Assembly (NCBI GenBank): GCA_036518215.1
Contig: DATDNP010000168.1
Span: 1-35,543, forward strand
Length of the DNA stretch: 35,543 nt
Origin: CF-39 sp036518215
GTDB lineage: Bacteria > Chloroflexota > Limnocylindria > P2-11E
Direction of reading: 5' to 3'
Shown: positions 6,764 to 14,699 of the stretch, in pieces
Layout of the letters: every line of letters starts with the position of its first letter
Numbering within the stretch: position 1 is the first letter of the stretch
The notes under the pieces: model-generated
Told to the model about the DNA's origin: nothing
Databases searched by the model: none
The model's input: the letters and a program-made list of their open reading frames with translations, nothing else
Position numbers and translations under genes: made by a program

Positions 6764-7111
6764 ATGGCACGTAAACAGGGTGGTGGTATGACCGTGGCCG
6801 AAGCGGGCCGGATGGGTGGGCGACTCGTGAGCGAGAAGTACGGCCCTGAGTTCTACGAGAAGATCGGGAAGAAGGGCGGCTCGAGCACGGCATCGAAGTA
6901 CGGCCCGGAGTTCTTCGGTCGCATCGGCAAGAAGGGCGGCAAGGCCGTCACCGCGAAGTACGGTCCCGGCCACTTCGAGAGGATCGGGCGCAAGGGCGGC
7001 CAGAAGGTCGCGGATCTCATCGAGCGCGCGAAGTCGCTCGAGGGTGGCGAGCGTCAGGTCGAGGAGCGCGCGGAAGAAGAGGATCGCGAAGAGAGCACGG
7101 CCGGGTCTTAA
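6764..7111 (+). CDS. KGG-repeat stress-type protein
   Basis: This 115-aa, highly charged protein contains three exact 20-residue units (21-40, 41-60, 61-80). Each has a KYGPEF-like core followed by IGKKGG or IGRKGG, and the N-terminus (AGRMGGR) is a fainter fourth unit. It resembles the KGG-repeat/YciG family, whose members are general-stress proteins in enterobacteria. The C-terminal 30 residues are Glu/Arg-rich and probably helical. The start is supported by AAAGGAG seven bases upstream. The next gene follows after 15 bp but seems to have its own promoter. Function is unknown; a DNA- or desiccation-related role is speculation. Confidence 0.82.
   Translation: MARKQGGGMTVAEAGRMGGRLVSEKYGPEFYEKIGKKGGSSTASKYGPEFFGRIGKKGGKAVTAKYGPGHFERIGRKGGQKVADLIERAKSLEGGERQVEERAEEEDREESTAGS
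6824..7003 (+). repeat. Three 60-nt tandem coding repeats in the KGG gene
   Basis: Units at 6824-6883, 6884-6943 and 6944-7003 encode the three 20-residue KGG units in frame. They are similar but not identical in DNA (for example GAGTTC versus GGCCAC in the third), so the duplication is old and under protein-level constraint. Confidence 0.8.
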
Positions 7112-7112
7112 C

Positions 7113-7118
7113 TAGACT
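7113..7118 (+). promoter_or_regulatory. Leaderless -10 element (TAGACT) for the Cys/Met PLP gene
   Basis: TAGACT begins two bases after the TAA stop of the KGG gene and ends eight bases before the ATG at 7127. No Shine-Dalgarno is present. Confidence 0.5.
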
Positions 7119-7126
7119 CGGCCGCG

Positions 7127-8320
7127 ATGGGGAAGGACCTCCGGCCGGGTACGCGCGTGGTGCGATCCGCGCGCGTGCTCCCGCAGGGCGAAGGGATCCC
7201 GGTCGCGCCGCCGCTCGTCCAGAGCGTCGCGTTCGACTACGGATCCGCGGCGCGCCAGGACGAGGTCTTCGGCGGTGAAGCGAGCGGCTACGTGTACGGG
7301 CGATACGGCAGTCCCACGACCGCCGCGCTCGAGACGATGCTCTCTGAGCTCGAGGGCGCCGAGGGAACGGTGTGCTTCACCACCGGCATGGCCGCGATCG
7401 CGACGTACATGGACGCGTGCGTCCTCGCGAAGGGCGGCCGCGTCGTCGCGCAGGAGGACATCTACGGCGGCACGCGCTCGCTCTTCGAGCGCTGGGTACG
7501 TGAGCGACGCGCGAACATCGCGTTCGTCGACGTCACCGACGCGGCGGCCGTGGAGCGCGCGCTCGTGGCGGCGCCGACGGCCGTCCTCTACATCGAGGCG
7601 ATCGCGAATCCGCTGCTCCATGTCGCCGACATCGCTCGGCTCGCGAAGCTCGCGCACGCGCGCGGCGCGACGCTCGCGATCGACGCGACGTTCGCGACGC
7701 CGCTCCTCGTCCGCCCGCTCTCCGTTGGCGCGGACGTCGTCATCCACTCGCTCACGAAGTACCTGAACGGCCACGGGGACGTGATGGGCGGGAGCGTGTC
7801 CGGCGACGGCGAGCTCGCCGCCGCGATGCGCGATCGGACCATCAGCGACGGCGCGTACCTGCCGCCGCACGAGGCGTGGCTCTGCATCCGCGGGATGCGC
7901 ACGCTCGAGCTGCGCGTCCGGCGCCAGTGCGAGAGCGCGCTCCGCGTCGCACGTCATCTTGCGGAGCATCCGAAGGTGGCGCGCGTCCACTATCCCGGTC
8001 TCGCGTCGCATCCGCAGCACGAGCTCGCGGAACGGCAGTTCGGTGGACTCTTCGGCGGTGTCGTCACGTTCGACCTCACCGACGCGACGAAGCCGGCGGC
8101 GTTCCGGTTCCTCGACGCGTTGGACCTCGCGGCCTCCGCGACGACGCTCGGCGATCTCTTCACCGAGGTCCTCTATCCCGCGATCTCCTCACACCGCCGC
8201 GTCGACGCGCGCGAGCGCGCGCGCATGGGCATCAGTGAGGGGACGCTGCGGATCTCGGTCGGCATCGAGGATCCGGAGGACATCCTCGCGGACCTCGATG
8301 CCGCCCTCGCGAAGGTCTAG
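7127..8320 (+). CDS. Cys/Met metabolism PLP enzyme (cystathionine gamma-synthase/gamma-lyase family)
   Basis: This 397-aa fold-type I PLP enzyme has the internal aldimine Lys211 in HSLTKYLNGHGDVMGG, the phosphate-binding TGMAA (86-90), YVYGRYGSPT (55-64) for cofactor and substrate contacts, and the Asp of AIDATFATPLL. The C-terminal domain ends in the usual LRISVGIEDPEDI. It could be cystathionine gamma-synthase, gamma-lyase, methionine gamma-lyase or O-acetylhomoserine sulfhydrylase; family motifs alone do not separate these. The sequence (EAIANP rather than ES.SNP) diverges from the second copy at 25786, so the two probably have different reactions. Its stop shares CTAG with the convergent membrane gene. 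Confidence 0.9.
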   Translation: MGKDLRPGTRVVRSARVLPQGEGIPVAPPLVQSVAFDYGSAARQDEVFGGEASGYVYGRYGSPTTAALETMLSELEGAEGTVCFTTGMAAIATYMDACVLAKGGRVVAQEDIYGGTRSLFERWVRERRANIAFVDVTDAAAVERALVAAPTAVLYIEAIANPLLHVADIARLAKLAHARGATLAIDATFATPLLVRPLSVGADVVIHSLTKYLNGHGDVMGGSVSGDGELAAAMRDRTISDGAYLPPHEAWLCIRGMRTLELRVRRQCESALRVARHLAEHPKVARVHYPGLASHPQHELAERQFGGLFGGVVTFDLTDATKPAAFRFLDALDLAASATTLGDLFTEVLYPAISSHRRVDARERARMGISEGTLRISVGIEDPEDILADLDAALAKV

Positions 8321-9189
8321 TTCCGGATGACCACCGAGCCCGCCGCGATCGAGACGTCGATCGTGACGCGGTCGGTCGCCGTCGCGTAGTCGCTCGACTG
8401 CTGCGGACCGGCGACGCTGTGCAGCACGCCGGTCGTGTTCACCGCGTACGCGACGCCCGCGGGAACGACGATCGTCACCGAGGAGGCGCCGCTCGAGATC
8501 TTCACCGGCACGTTGCCCGACGGCTTCGGGAGCGTCACGGTGAGATCGGATGCGCCCGCGTTGATCGTCGCGCGGGTGAGCTTCACGCTCGAGAGGTCGA
8601 CGTCGAAGTCCCCCGCGCCGAGATTGAGCGTCATGCTCGTCCGCACGTCGGACGGGAGACGGACGCTCCATTGCCGATCGCGTCCGTCGATGCCGAACGC
8701 CGTGTTCGTGTCGGACGACACGACGACCGTCGCGCTCGTGTTGTTCTGGTCGACCGACCGGCTCACGTCCTGCGATGAGGACGAGACGGCGACGAGGTCG
8801 CTCCCGCCTCCGGAGAGCGTGAAGGCGCCGGCGCCGTAGTTCACGGTGAGGCCGAGGTCCGTGACGGCGGCGCGCGGGACGTTCACGGTGTACGTGAGGT
8901 TCGCCGGGCCCACCGTCGCGCCGCTCAGCAGGTACGCGAACGCGGCGACGATGATCGTGATGTCGACGACCGCGGCCGCGAGGTACGAGCGCGGCCGCAG
9001 CAGGAGATCGACGCCGGCCAGGATGATGAGCACCGGCCACAGCTGGAACACGCGTGCCCACGTGATGCCGTGGAGGACGCCGAGATTCACGAGCAGGAAC
9101 GCGATGCCAAGGGAGATGAGAACGAGCGGGAACGCGACGCTGATCTGGCGGCGCGGCTGCTGGGGGATCGTGAGCATCGGTGCGGTCAT
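8317..9189 (-). CDS. LiaF/Toast_rack-like membrane protein
   Basis: In this 290-aa protein the first ~100 residues hold hydrophobic helices (FPLVLISLGIAFLLVNLGVL and neighbours) of the LiaF-TM/DUF5668 kind, separated by short WPVLIILAG-type loops. The rest is a repetitive beta-rich domain with GAGAFTLSGG, GAGDFDVDL and GASDLTVTL motifs, as in the DUF2154/Toast_rack superfamily, which forms a right-handed beta structure. Such proteins usually accompany PspC or Lia envelope-stress systems. It is coupled to the pspC-like gene upstream by an ATGA overlap at 9186-9189. It probably helps sense or buffer membrane stress, but no sensor kinase is nearby. Confidence 0.8.
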   Translation of the reverse strand: MTAPMLTIPQQPRRQISVAFPLVLISLGIAFLLVNLGVLHGITWARVFQLWPVLIILAGVDLLLRPRSYLAAAVVDITIIVAAFAYLLSGATVGPANLTYTVNVPRAAVTDLGLTVNYGAGAFTLSGGGSDLVAVSSSSQDVSRSVDQNNTSATVVVSSDTNTAFGIDGRDRQWSVRLPSDVRTSMTLNLGAGDFDVDLSSVKLTRATINAGASDLTVTLPKPSGNVPVKISSGASSVTIVVPAGVAYAVNTTGVLHSVAGPQQSSDYATATDRVTIDVSIAAGSVVIRN

Positions 9190-9596
9190 CGTCGTGCCCC
9201 TCGCAGGAGCATCGCCGCGCCGAACGCGACGAGTACCAGCGGCCAGACCACGGACCAGTTGATGAAGCGGAAGACGCCGATGTTCGCGAGCAGCCAGAGC
9301 GCGCCGATCGCGATGAGCACGAGCGCCGTGGTCTCGGACCCGCGCATGCCGAAGAACGTCGTGGTCTCGGCCATGGGCACGGTGTCGCCCACGGGCACGG
9401 CGATCCAGAGGACGATGTAGAGCAGGAACGACGCGCCGCCCGCGAGGGTGAAGACCACGAATGCGAGCCGGACGATCACGGGATCGATGCGGAAGTACGC
9501 CGCGAGCCCGCCGCAGACCCCGCCGATCACCTTATCGGTCGTACTGCGGTAGAGCCGCGGCGGCGCGGACGTGGGGGTGGGTGAGACGTTCTCCAT
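9186..9596 (-). CDS. PspC domain membrane protein
   Basis: In this 136-aa protein residues ~14-75 are a textbook PspC domain (LYRSTTDKVIGGVCGGLAAYF.IDP..VRLAFV, then a membrane helix ending LLYIVLWIAVPVG). Two more helices of the DUF5668/LiaF-TM type follow, ending with VWPLVLVAFGAAMLLRG. The family takes part in phage-shock/envelope-stress responses. The ATG at 9596 is preceded by AGGAGGT at five bases, which rules out the longer reading. It is the first gene of a two-gene operon with the Toast_rack protein. Confidence 0.9.
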   Translation of the reverse strand: MENVSPTPTSAPPRLYRSTTDKVIGGVCGGLAAYFRIDPVIVRLAFVVFTLAGGASFLLYIVLWIAVPVGDTVPMAETTTFFGMRGSETTALVLIAIGALWLLANIGVFRFINWSVVWPLVLVAFGAAMLLRGARR

Positions 9597-9601
9597 GGAA
9601 T

Positions 9602-9608
9602 ACCTCCT
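9602..9608 (-). promoter_or_regulatory. Shine-Dalgarno AGGAGGT deciding the pspC start
   Basis: This is a perfect ribosome binding site with five-base spacing before the ATG at 9596. The pspC message must therefore have a leader. Confidence 0.6.
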
Positions 9609-9660
9609 GTCGGTCATACGCCCGAAGGCGCCATCACGTTGCGCGGCTCGCCTTCGAGCG

Positions 9661-9692
9661 CGCGGCCGCCGGAACATCGTCCGACGGCCGCG
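9661..9692. repeat. Inverted repeat upstream of pspC
   Basis: CGCGGCCG (9661-9668) and CGGCCGCG (9685-9692) form a perfect 8-bp inverted repeat with a 16-bp spacer, centred about 80 bp upstream of the pspC ATG. It could be an operator or a terminator for the nuclease gene. Chance is not excluded at this GC content. The rest of the 193-bp gap shows no gene or clear promoter. Confidence 0.3.
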
Positions 9693-9789
9693 AGGGCGGT
9701 CCTAGGGTCGAACGTCACCCGCGGCGTGGCGGAATGTGGCGCTCGCTACGCTCGTAGGGAAAAACACGTCGCGTTGTAGGGCGAAGCCG

Positions 9790-11586
9790 TCAGTGCTCAG
9801 CGCGCAGGTGATCGAGGATCTCAGCCATCACGCGGCAGTCGACCTCGTTGTAGCGCGCGATCTCCCGCATCGTCTCGGTGTCGCCGAGCGCGACGCCGCG
9901 GCGCTTCGCCTCCACGGCGGCGTTCCAGGCTCCGGCCATCGCGCCGGCCCCATCGGCGAGGCCGTCGCCCCAGTCGGTCGCGATCATGCCCTGCGCGCGC
10001 ATGGCGCGCGCGATGGACTTGAGCGAGAACGAGAACGAGCCGCGCACGACGACCGGCTCGGCCTGGACGACATCCTTCAGCAGGTCGTACCACGGCAGCG
10101 CCGGCCACTCGCGGTCGGGATGACGCGAGCGCGCGTTGTCGTACGCGCGCTCGAAGTTGCTCTGCTCGGCGGGGGACCAATGGATGAGGCGGATCTCGCC
10201 GAGGACGGCCGCGAAATCCGCGGCGAGCTGGCGCAGGTGCGCGAGCCAGTCGTCGATCATCCGCGCTTCGGCGTCGAGCGTGAGGTCGTCGACCGTGAAC
10301 TGGCGGAAGCGCCACGTCCCGTCGCGATAGGTGCCGCACCCGATCTGGAAGATGAGCGGCTGGCCACCCTTGCGCGGGAACTCGGAGAAATCGTCCGCGA
10401 GATCCTGGAGGAACTCGAAGTCGACGTAGGCCTCGACGGGCGCCTGCATCCGCCACGACCCGTCGCGAAGACGCTGCGGCCGCAGGAGCGGACCGCCGTC
10501 CCGATTCACCTCGAGGATCGCGTCGACGAACGGGGCGTCTCTCGGACCCACGCCGAGGATCGCGGCAGAGAGCCGCGGATCGTCCCACCGCGTGATGCCG
10601 CTCGCGTGCGCGCGCGTGCGCTCCGCGACGCCGATCCGCGGGAGCAGCGTGAGCTCGCCGAGCGCGTTCGCGATCTTCGCCTTCGCGTCGTGCCACCCGG
10701 CATCCTCGGCCTTCATGTTCGGCCACAGCTCGGGCACGGACGGCACCGGGAGCACGCGCCACTCGGCGCCGTCGGTGCGGATGCGACGCACCCACGCCGC
10801 CGCCTGCTGCACGAGCTCGCGCAGGTCGATCCCACGACCGCGCAGCACGACGTCGTGCCGCACGCGGGCGAGGCGCTCCCAGCACCGGTCGCCGCGTTCG
10901 TCGCCCTGCCGCCATGCGCGCCCGACGACGTACGCGGCCGGCGGCGTGTATCCCTGGAGTCGCCCGAGCGCCTCGTTGTACATCCAGACCTGAGCGAGCG
11001 TGTCGAGCTCGCCGGCCGATGTCGTGAGATCGCCGTTCTTCAGGATCTCGAGGGTCTGGAACTTCACGTCGACGACGCGGTAGTGACGACCGTGCGAGAG
11101 GCCGATGACGGGGAGCTCCAGCGGGTCGCCGGCGAACGCGTCGACGCAGAGCTCGGCGAGGACATCGTTGCGGACGAGGAGATCCGCGACCCCGTACATG
11201 CGCAGCTGCGGATCGCGCAGCACGCCGCCCGCGATGATCGGGACGCCCGCACGCATCGCGTCGTACGTCGCGAGCGCGGCTTCCAGCGATCGCGCTTCGT
11301 CGGGCCGCGTCGCGATGCGGACGACCTCCCATCGCTGCGCGAGATCGGCGATGAGCGTCCGCTCGAACGCGCGTCCCTGATGCATGAGGAAGCGGCCGAG
11401 GTCGAACGTCTCGTCGTACCCCGCGAGCTTCCGGTCGGGCACGAAGCCGTGCACCTCGCCGTACTCGTTCAGCCAGTCGACGATGAGGTCGGTGCGGCAC
11501 CAGTTGCGCGTGTCACCCGCCGCGATCCATTCGAGCCAGTCGAGATCGGTCCGCGGATCGGCCGGGAGACCGTCGTCGCGCAACAC
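9790..11586 (-). CDS. RecB-like PD-(D/E)XK nuclease fused to an RNase H-like (DEDD) domain
   Basis: This ~598-aa protein has two nuclease-like halves. The N-terminal half resembles TM0106/Cas4-type RecB nucleases, with D135 (YGVADLLV) and the VVDVKF motif (D173, K175) as metal-binding residues, and GRAFE near 71-75 as a motif I candidate. The C-terminal half is an RNase_H_2/YprB-like exonuclease domain, with DFE (D389, E391), IHWSPAEQ as the middle motif and YNEVD (D583) at the end. Similar fusions occur widely in actinobacteria and other Terrabacteria, role unknown but presumably in DNA or RNA repair or turnover. The start is uncertain: GTG 11586 and TTG 11583 are the first starts clear of the upstream HAD gene, and no Shine-Dalgarno is visible. 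Confidence 0.8.
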   Translation of the reverse strand: MLRDDGLPADPRTDLDWLEWIAAGDTRNWCRTDLIVDWLNEYGEVHGFVPDRKLAGYDETFDLGRFLMHQGRAFERTLIADLAQRWEVVRIATRPDEARSLEAALATYDAMRAGVPIIAGGVLRDPQLRMYGVADLLVRNDVLAELCVDAFAGDPLELPVIGLSHGRHYRVVDVKFQTLEILKNGDLTTSAGELDTLAQVWMYNEALGRLQGYTPPAAYVVGRAWRQGDERGDRCWERLARVRHDVVLRGRGIDLRELVQQAAAWVRRIRTDGAEWRVLPVPSVPELWPNMKAEDAGWHDAKAKIANALGELTLLPRIGVAERTRAHASGITRWDDPRLSAAILGVGPRDAPFVDAILEVNRDGGPLLRPQRLRDGSWRMQAPVEAYVDFEFLQDLADDFSEFPRKGGQPLIFQIGCGTYRDGTWRFRQFTVDDLTLDAEARMIDDWLAHLRQLAADFAAVLGEIRLIHWSPAEQSNFERAYDNARSRHPDREWPALPWYDLLKDVVQAEPVVVRGSFSFSLKSIARAMRAQGMIATDWGDGLADGAGAMAGAWNAAVEAKRRGVALGDTETMREIARYNEVDCRVMAEILDHLRAEH

Positions 11587-11611
11587 GATCGCGTCTCGAC
11601 CGAACGGGATG

Positions 11612-12220
11612 CTAGGCCTCCACGAGCGCCTGGAGCCCGCGCAGGTCGGGCTCCGTGCGCAGCGCTCTGCCGTCGTTCGGTGCGGGCGCGTTCCCGCGGT
11701 TCGCCCAGTACACGTCGAGACCGACGCGCCCCGCCCCACCGACGTCGTGCGCCGATCCCGCGACGAACAGCACGTCGGCGGGCACGAGGCCGAGCCGCTC
11801 GAGCGCCATCAGGTACGGGCGGTTGTCGGGCTTGTACGCGCCCGCCTCTTCGGCCGTGATGACGAGATCGAAGCGGCCCGCGCGCCGCGCCGCGCGGTTC
11901 CCGAGGTCGCGCGAGCAGTTCGTGACGATGAAACGCGTCCGCTCCCCGAGCCGTGCGAGCGTCTCGGGCACGTCCGGCCACGGCTCGAATTCACCCCAGC
12001 GGCGCAACAGCTCGTCGGCCTTCGCAGGGCTCAACCCCACCTCCGTCGCGGCCTCCGTGACGATGTCCTCGAACGGCCGGTACGCGCGGCCGCGCAGCAG
12101 CGACTGCGAGACGCCGTGCCACCGCATGCCCAGATCGCGACCGCCCGCGACGGCAGACCACAGCGTCCACGTGTCGAGGAGCGCGGTGAGCAGATCGAAC
12201 CCGATCGCGCGGTACGCCAC
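11612..12220 (-). CDS. HAD superfamily hydrolase, type II haloacid dehalogenase-like
   Basis: This 202-aa protein has motif I FDLLTALLD (nucleophile D9), motif II IVTNCS, the motif III Lys in AYKPDNRPY and motif IV VAGSAHDVGGA with its Asp. The alpha-helical cap lies between motifs I and II. Spacing fits L-2-haloacid dehalogenases, but the usual YGT of motif I is changed to LTA, so the substrate may be a phosphate ester or something else. The GTG at 12220 has TACGCT seven bases upstream, fitting a leaderless start. The nuclease gene follows 25 bp after the stop and is probably cotranscribed. Confidence 0.85.
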   Translation of the reverse strand: MAYRAIGFDLLTALLDTWTLWSAVAGGRDLGMRWHGVSQSLLRGRAYRPFEDIVTEAATEVGLSPAKADELLRRWGEFEPWPDVPETLARLGERTRFIVTNCSRDLGNRAARRAGRFDLVITAEEAGAYKPDNRPYLMALERLGLVPADVLFVAGSAHDVGGAGRVGLDVYWANRGNAPAPNDGRALRTEPDLRGLQALVEA

Positions 12221-12227
12221 GCCGGAC

Positions 12228-12233
12228 AGCGTA
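12228..12233 (-). promoter_or_regulatory. Leaderless -10 element (TACGCT) for the HAD-nuclease unit
   Basis: TACGCT on the minus strand ends seven bases before the GTG at 12220. The identical hexamer and spacing occur before ccdA. Confidence 0.5.
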
Positions 12234-12273
12234 CCCGCGCATGAGCCGCACGGCATGCGAGCATCGGCGCGCT

Positions 12274-12278
12274 GGAGG
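12274..12278 (+). promoter_or_regulatory. Shine-Dalgarno GGAGG deciding the VOC gene start
   Basis: GGAGG sits seven bases before the GTG at 12286. It argues against the in-frame ATG at 12241, which has no such site and would overlap the divergent HAD promoter. Confidence 0.5.
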
Positions 12279-12285
12279 TGCCGAT

Positions 12286-12705
12286 GTGACAGATGGGCAA
12301 CGGTTCGTCCCGATGCTCGCGTACGAGGACGCGTCGCGCGCGGCGGAGTGGCTCGTGAGCGCGTTCGGCTTTCGGGAGAAGGAACGATTCGCGGACGCGC
12401 GCGGCAGGGTCACCGATGTGGTCCTGACGCTGGGCGAACACGTCCTTCTCGCCGGCAGCCCGAGCACCGTCTATCAGGGACCGCGTCGCCACGCGGAGAC
12501 GTGCGATGCTGCGCGCGCGTGGCTCGACACGCCCTACATCCTCGATGGCGTGCTCGTATACGTCGACGACGTCGCGGCGCATCTCCACCGCGCGAAGTCG
12601 GCCGGGGCGAGGATCCTGAGCGACCTGGAGACCAACCCGCTGCAGCGGCAGTACCGCTGCGAGGACCTCGAGGGGCACCGCTGGATGTTCGCCGAGCGCG
12701 TCTAG
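12286..12705 (+). CDS. VOC (glyoxalase/bleomycin-resistance fold) family protein
   Basis: This 139-aa protein resembles PhnB/YdcE-like members of the vicinal oxygen chelate superfamily, with a YEDASRAAEWLVSAFGF opening, LVYVDDVAAHLHRAKSAGARI in the second repeat and a YRCEDLEGHRWMFAE ending typical of the family. Two beta-alpha-beta-beta-beta units are evident. The GTG at 12286 is preceded by GGAGG seven bases away. The ATG two bases earlier is out of frame and hits a stop at once. No catalytic role can be assigned. Its stop shares CTAG with the convergent S9 peptidase. Confidence 0.85.
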   Translation: MTDGQRFVPMLAYEDASRAAEWLVSAFGFREKERFADARGRVTDVVLTLGEHVLLAGSPSTVYQGPRRHAETCDAARAWLDTPYILDGVLVYVDDVAAHLHRAKSAGARILSDLETNPLQRQYRCEDLEGHRWMFAERV

Positions 12706-14663
12706 CGGATGTGCGAGGAGAGCCAGTCGACGACGCGACGCGTGAAGTCCACGCGATGGCTCGGACGCCCGGTCGCGACGAAGAGATGCGAGCCGCCGGG
12801 ATACCGGACGAACTCCGCCTCCGCGCGGCCGCACGCGAGGAGCGCCGCGAAGTACTGCTCGCCCTGACCGATCGGGCACCGCTCATCGGCCTCGCCGTGG
12901 AGGACGAGCGTCGGCGTCGTCACGTTCGCGACGTATGAGATCGGCGAGAAGCGACCGAGCGTCTCGCGATCCTTCGGATACGAGGCGTTCAGCTCCCACG
13001 GCGCGAACCACGCGCCGATGTCCGACGTCCCGTAGAAGGATTCCTGATCGACGACCGGCGCGCCCACGACCGCGGCCTTGAAGCGATCGGTGTGGCCGAT
13101 GGTCCACGAGGTCATGAAGCCGCCGTAGGAGTAGCCGGCGATCCCCAGACGCTCGGGGTCGACGACGCCTTCGCGCGCGAGCGTGTCGATCGCGGCGAGC
13201 TGTTCGGGGAGGTCGTGCTCGCCCCACCGTCCGCGTATCCCGTACGCGTGCGCCTTCCCATACGAGCCCGAGCCCGTCGGATTCAGCGAGAGCACCGCCC
13301 AGCCACGTGACGCGAGGACGTACTTGAAGAAGTAGGCGAGCGAGAAGAGGTCGCCCGCGAAGCTGGCCGGGCCGCCGTGGATGTCGACGAGGAGCGGGGC
13401 GGGCCTCCCGCTCTTCGGCGCGATGACCCAGCCCTCGATCTTGCCGTTGGGGGTGTCGAACACGCGGCGCTCGGGGATCGGCGCGTCCAGCTCGGAGACG
13501 AGCGCGTCGTTGAGCCGCGTGAGACGGCGTTCGTCGTGGCCGTCCCAGTCGCTCACGTACGCCTCGGACGGATCGCGCGCGTCGCCTGCGGCGTACGCGA
13601 GGCATCGCCCCGGCGCCGCGGAGAGATACGCGACCTGCCGCTCCCCGCCGGCGACCGTCTCGATGCGGCCATCGGTCGCGCGGGCGCGCACGACGTGCGC
13701 GTCGCCGCGGACCGCGAAGACCGCTGTGAGCGTCGTGCCGTCCGACGACCAGATCGGTCCCGGCGTCACCGCGGGCGGCGCGAGCATGACGACGCCGAAG
13801 TCGTAGTCCATCGTCACGCAGCGCGCGTCGCCGCCGCGCGCCGGGACGATCCACGGACGGACCATCGGATCGCCGATCCACGGCGATGGCGCATCGCCCG
13901 CATAGAACGCGATGGTCGAGCCGTCGGGCGACCACGTCGGCGATTGCGGCCGCGCGACGCTCGTCGTGATCTGCCGCGCCCCGCTGCCGTCGGCGGCGCT
14001 CACCCAGATGTCGGTCTGGTTGTAGTCCGTACGTCCGACGCGCGTCCGGGTCCACGCGAGCAGCGTCCCGTCCGGCGACCACGCCTCCCCGCGCTCCTCC
14101 GCGTCTCCGTCGGTGATCTGCGTCACCGCGCCCGAGACCACGTCGACGACGAAGAGGTGCCACCGCGCGTCGAACGTGTAGCCCTGGCCGTCGGCCTTGT
14201 ACGACGCCCGTGTCGCGTGACGCGGGCGCTGCTCCCACCGCTTCTTCGCGTCGGGATCGGACGGCTGCGGCGCGTTCGGGACACGCGCGCTGAACGCGAT
14301 GCGCCGCGAGTCGGGCGACCACGCCGCGGGCCCCGCGCCGAGCGCGAGATCGGTGAGGCGCTTCGGCTCGCCGCCGGCGGCCGGTGCGAGATAGAGCTGC
14401 GGCTTGTCCCGCTCCCGATCGGAGAGGAACGCGATCCACGTCCCATCGGGCGACCATCGCGGCGCGGCGTCCTTCTTCGAGCCCGCCGCGAGGGAACGGG
14501 GGTGCACGTCGGCGCGTGCGGACGTCGACGCGACCCAGATCTCGCTGCGGTAGTCGTCGACGTCAGCCTCGATCCGGCTCACGGTGTACGCGACGGACGA
14601 GCCGTCGGGCGAGCAGGCGATATCCGCGACGGTGCGGAATCGCAGAAGGTCGGCGGCGTCCAC
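12702..14663 (-). CDS. S9 family serine peptidase (acylaminoacyl-peptidase/prolyl oligopeptidase-like)
   Basis: In this 653-aa cytoplasmic peptidase residues 1-~390 form a TolB/WD-like propeller with repeated WSPDG/WSPDS blades that gates substrate access. The C-terminal alpha/beta-hydrolase carries the triad S512 (GYSYGGFMTSW), D593 (GEADERCP) and H626 (GGSHLF). Blade motifs and length fit the S9C group, which removes acylated or short N-terminal peptides. There is no signal peptide. The start codon is GTG at 14663, with TAGGCT nine bases upstream. It is divergent from gamma-glutamyltransferase with only 36 bp between starts. Confidence 0.94.
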   Translation of the reverse strand: MDAADLLRFRTVADIACSPDGSSVAYTVSRIEADVDDYRSEIWVASTSARADVHPRSLAAGSKKDAAPRWSPDGTWIAFLSDRERDKPQLYLAPAAGGEPKRLTDLALGAGPAAWSPDSRRIAFSARVPNAPQPSDPDAKKRWEQRPRHATRASYKADGQGYTFDARWHLFVVDVVSGAVTQITDGDAEERGEAWSPDGTLLAWTRTRVGRTDYNQTDIWVSAADGSGARQITTSVARPQSPTWSPDGSTIAFYAGDAPSPWIGDPMVRPWIVPARGGDARCVTMDYDFGVVMLAPPAVTPGPIWSSDGTTLTAVFAVRGDAHVVRARATDGRIETVAGGERQVAYLSAAPGRCLAYAAGDARDPSEAYVSDWDGHDERRLTRLNDALVSELDAPIPERRVFDTPNGKIEGWVIAPKSGRPAPLLVDIHGGPASFAGDLFSLAYFFKYVLASRGWAVLSLNPTGSGSYGKAHAYGIRGRWGEHDLPEQLAAIDTLAREGVVDPERLGIAGYSYGGFMTSWTIGHTDRFKAAVVGAPVVDQESFYGTSDIGAWFAPWELNASYPKDRETLGRFSPISYVANVTTPTLVLHGEADERCPIGQGEQYFAALLACGRAEAEFVRYPGGSHLFVATGRPSHRVDFTRRVVDWLSSHIR

Positions 14664-14672
14664 GGCGCGCGA

Positions 14673-14678
14673 AGCCTA
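14673..14678 (-). promoter_or_regulatory. Leaderless -10 element (TAGGCT) for the S9 peptidase
   Basis: TAGGCT ends nine bases before the GTG at 14663. The same hexamer, followed by TTCGCG, recurs before the small gene at 29422. It lies seven bp from the opposing -10 at 14686. Confidence 0.5.
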
Positions 14679-14685
14679 GCGCCGA

Positions 14686-14691
14686 TATCCT
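14686..14691 (+). promoter_or_regulatory. Leaderless -10 element (TATCCT) for gamma-glutamyltransferase
   Basis: TATCCT lies eight bases before the ATG at 14700. The two divergent promoters in this 36-bp gap must overlap each other and both coding regions. Confidence 0.45.
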
Positions 14692-14699
14692 CCGGCCGC

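Noticed and set aside
9760..9790. Rho-independent terminator after the nuclease gene (AAAAA on plus = T-run on minus)
   Set aside because: The only hairpin before the T-run is a 3-bp stem (GGC-TTC-GCC), too weak and too far away.
9790..11586. The nuclease as a Cas4/CRISPR adaptation protein
   Set aside because: The RecB-like core is shared with Cas4, but the DEDD fusion, the length and the absence of cas genes or repeats nearby argue against it.
9736..11859. Long plus-strand open frame (~700 codons) opposite the nuclease gene
   Set aside because: Its product is a compositionally biased Arg/Ala/Val/Glu string with no motifs, while the opposite strand encodes two intact nuclease domains. Such antisense frames are expected at this GC content.
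13377..14699. Open frame continuing ~440 codons upstream of the gamma-glutamyltransferase start
   Set aside because: It is antisense to the S9 peptidase propeller and is Arg-rich without family signal. The family N-terminus begins at 14700-14706.
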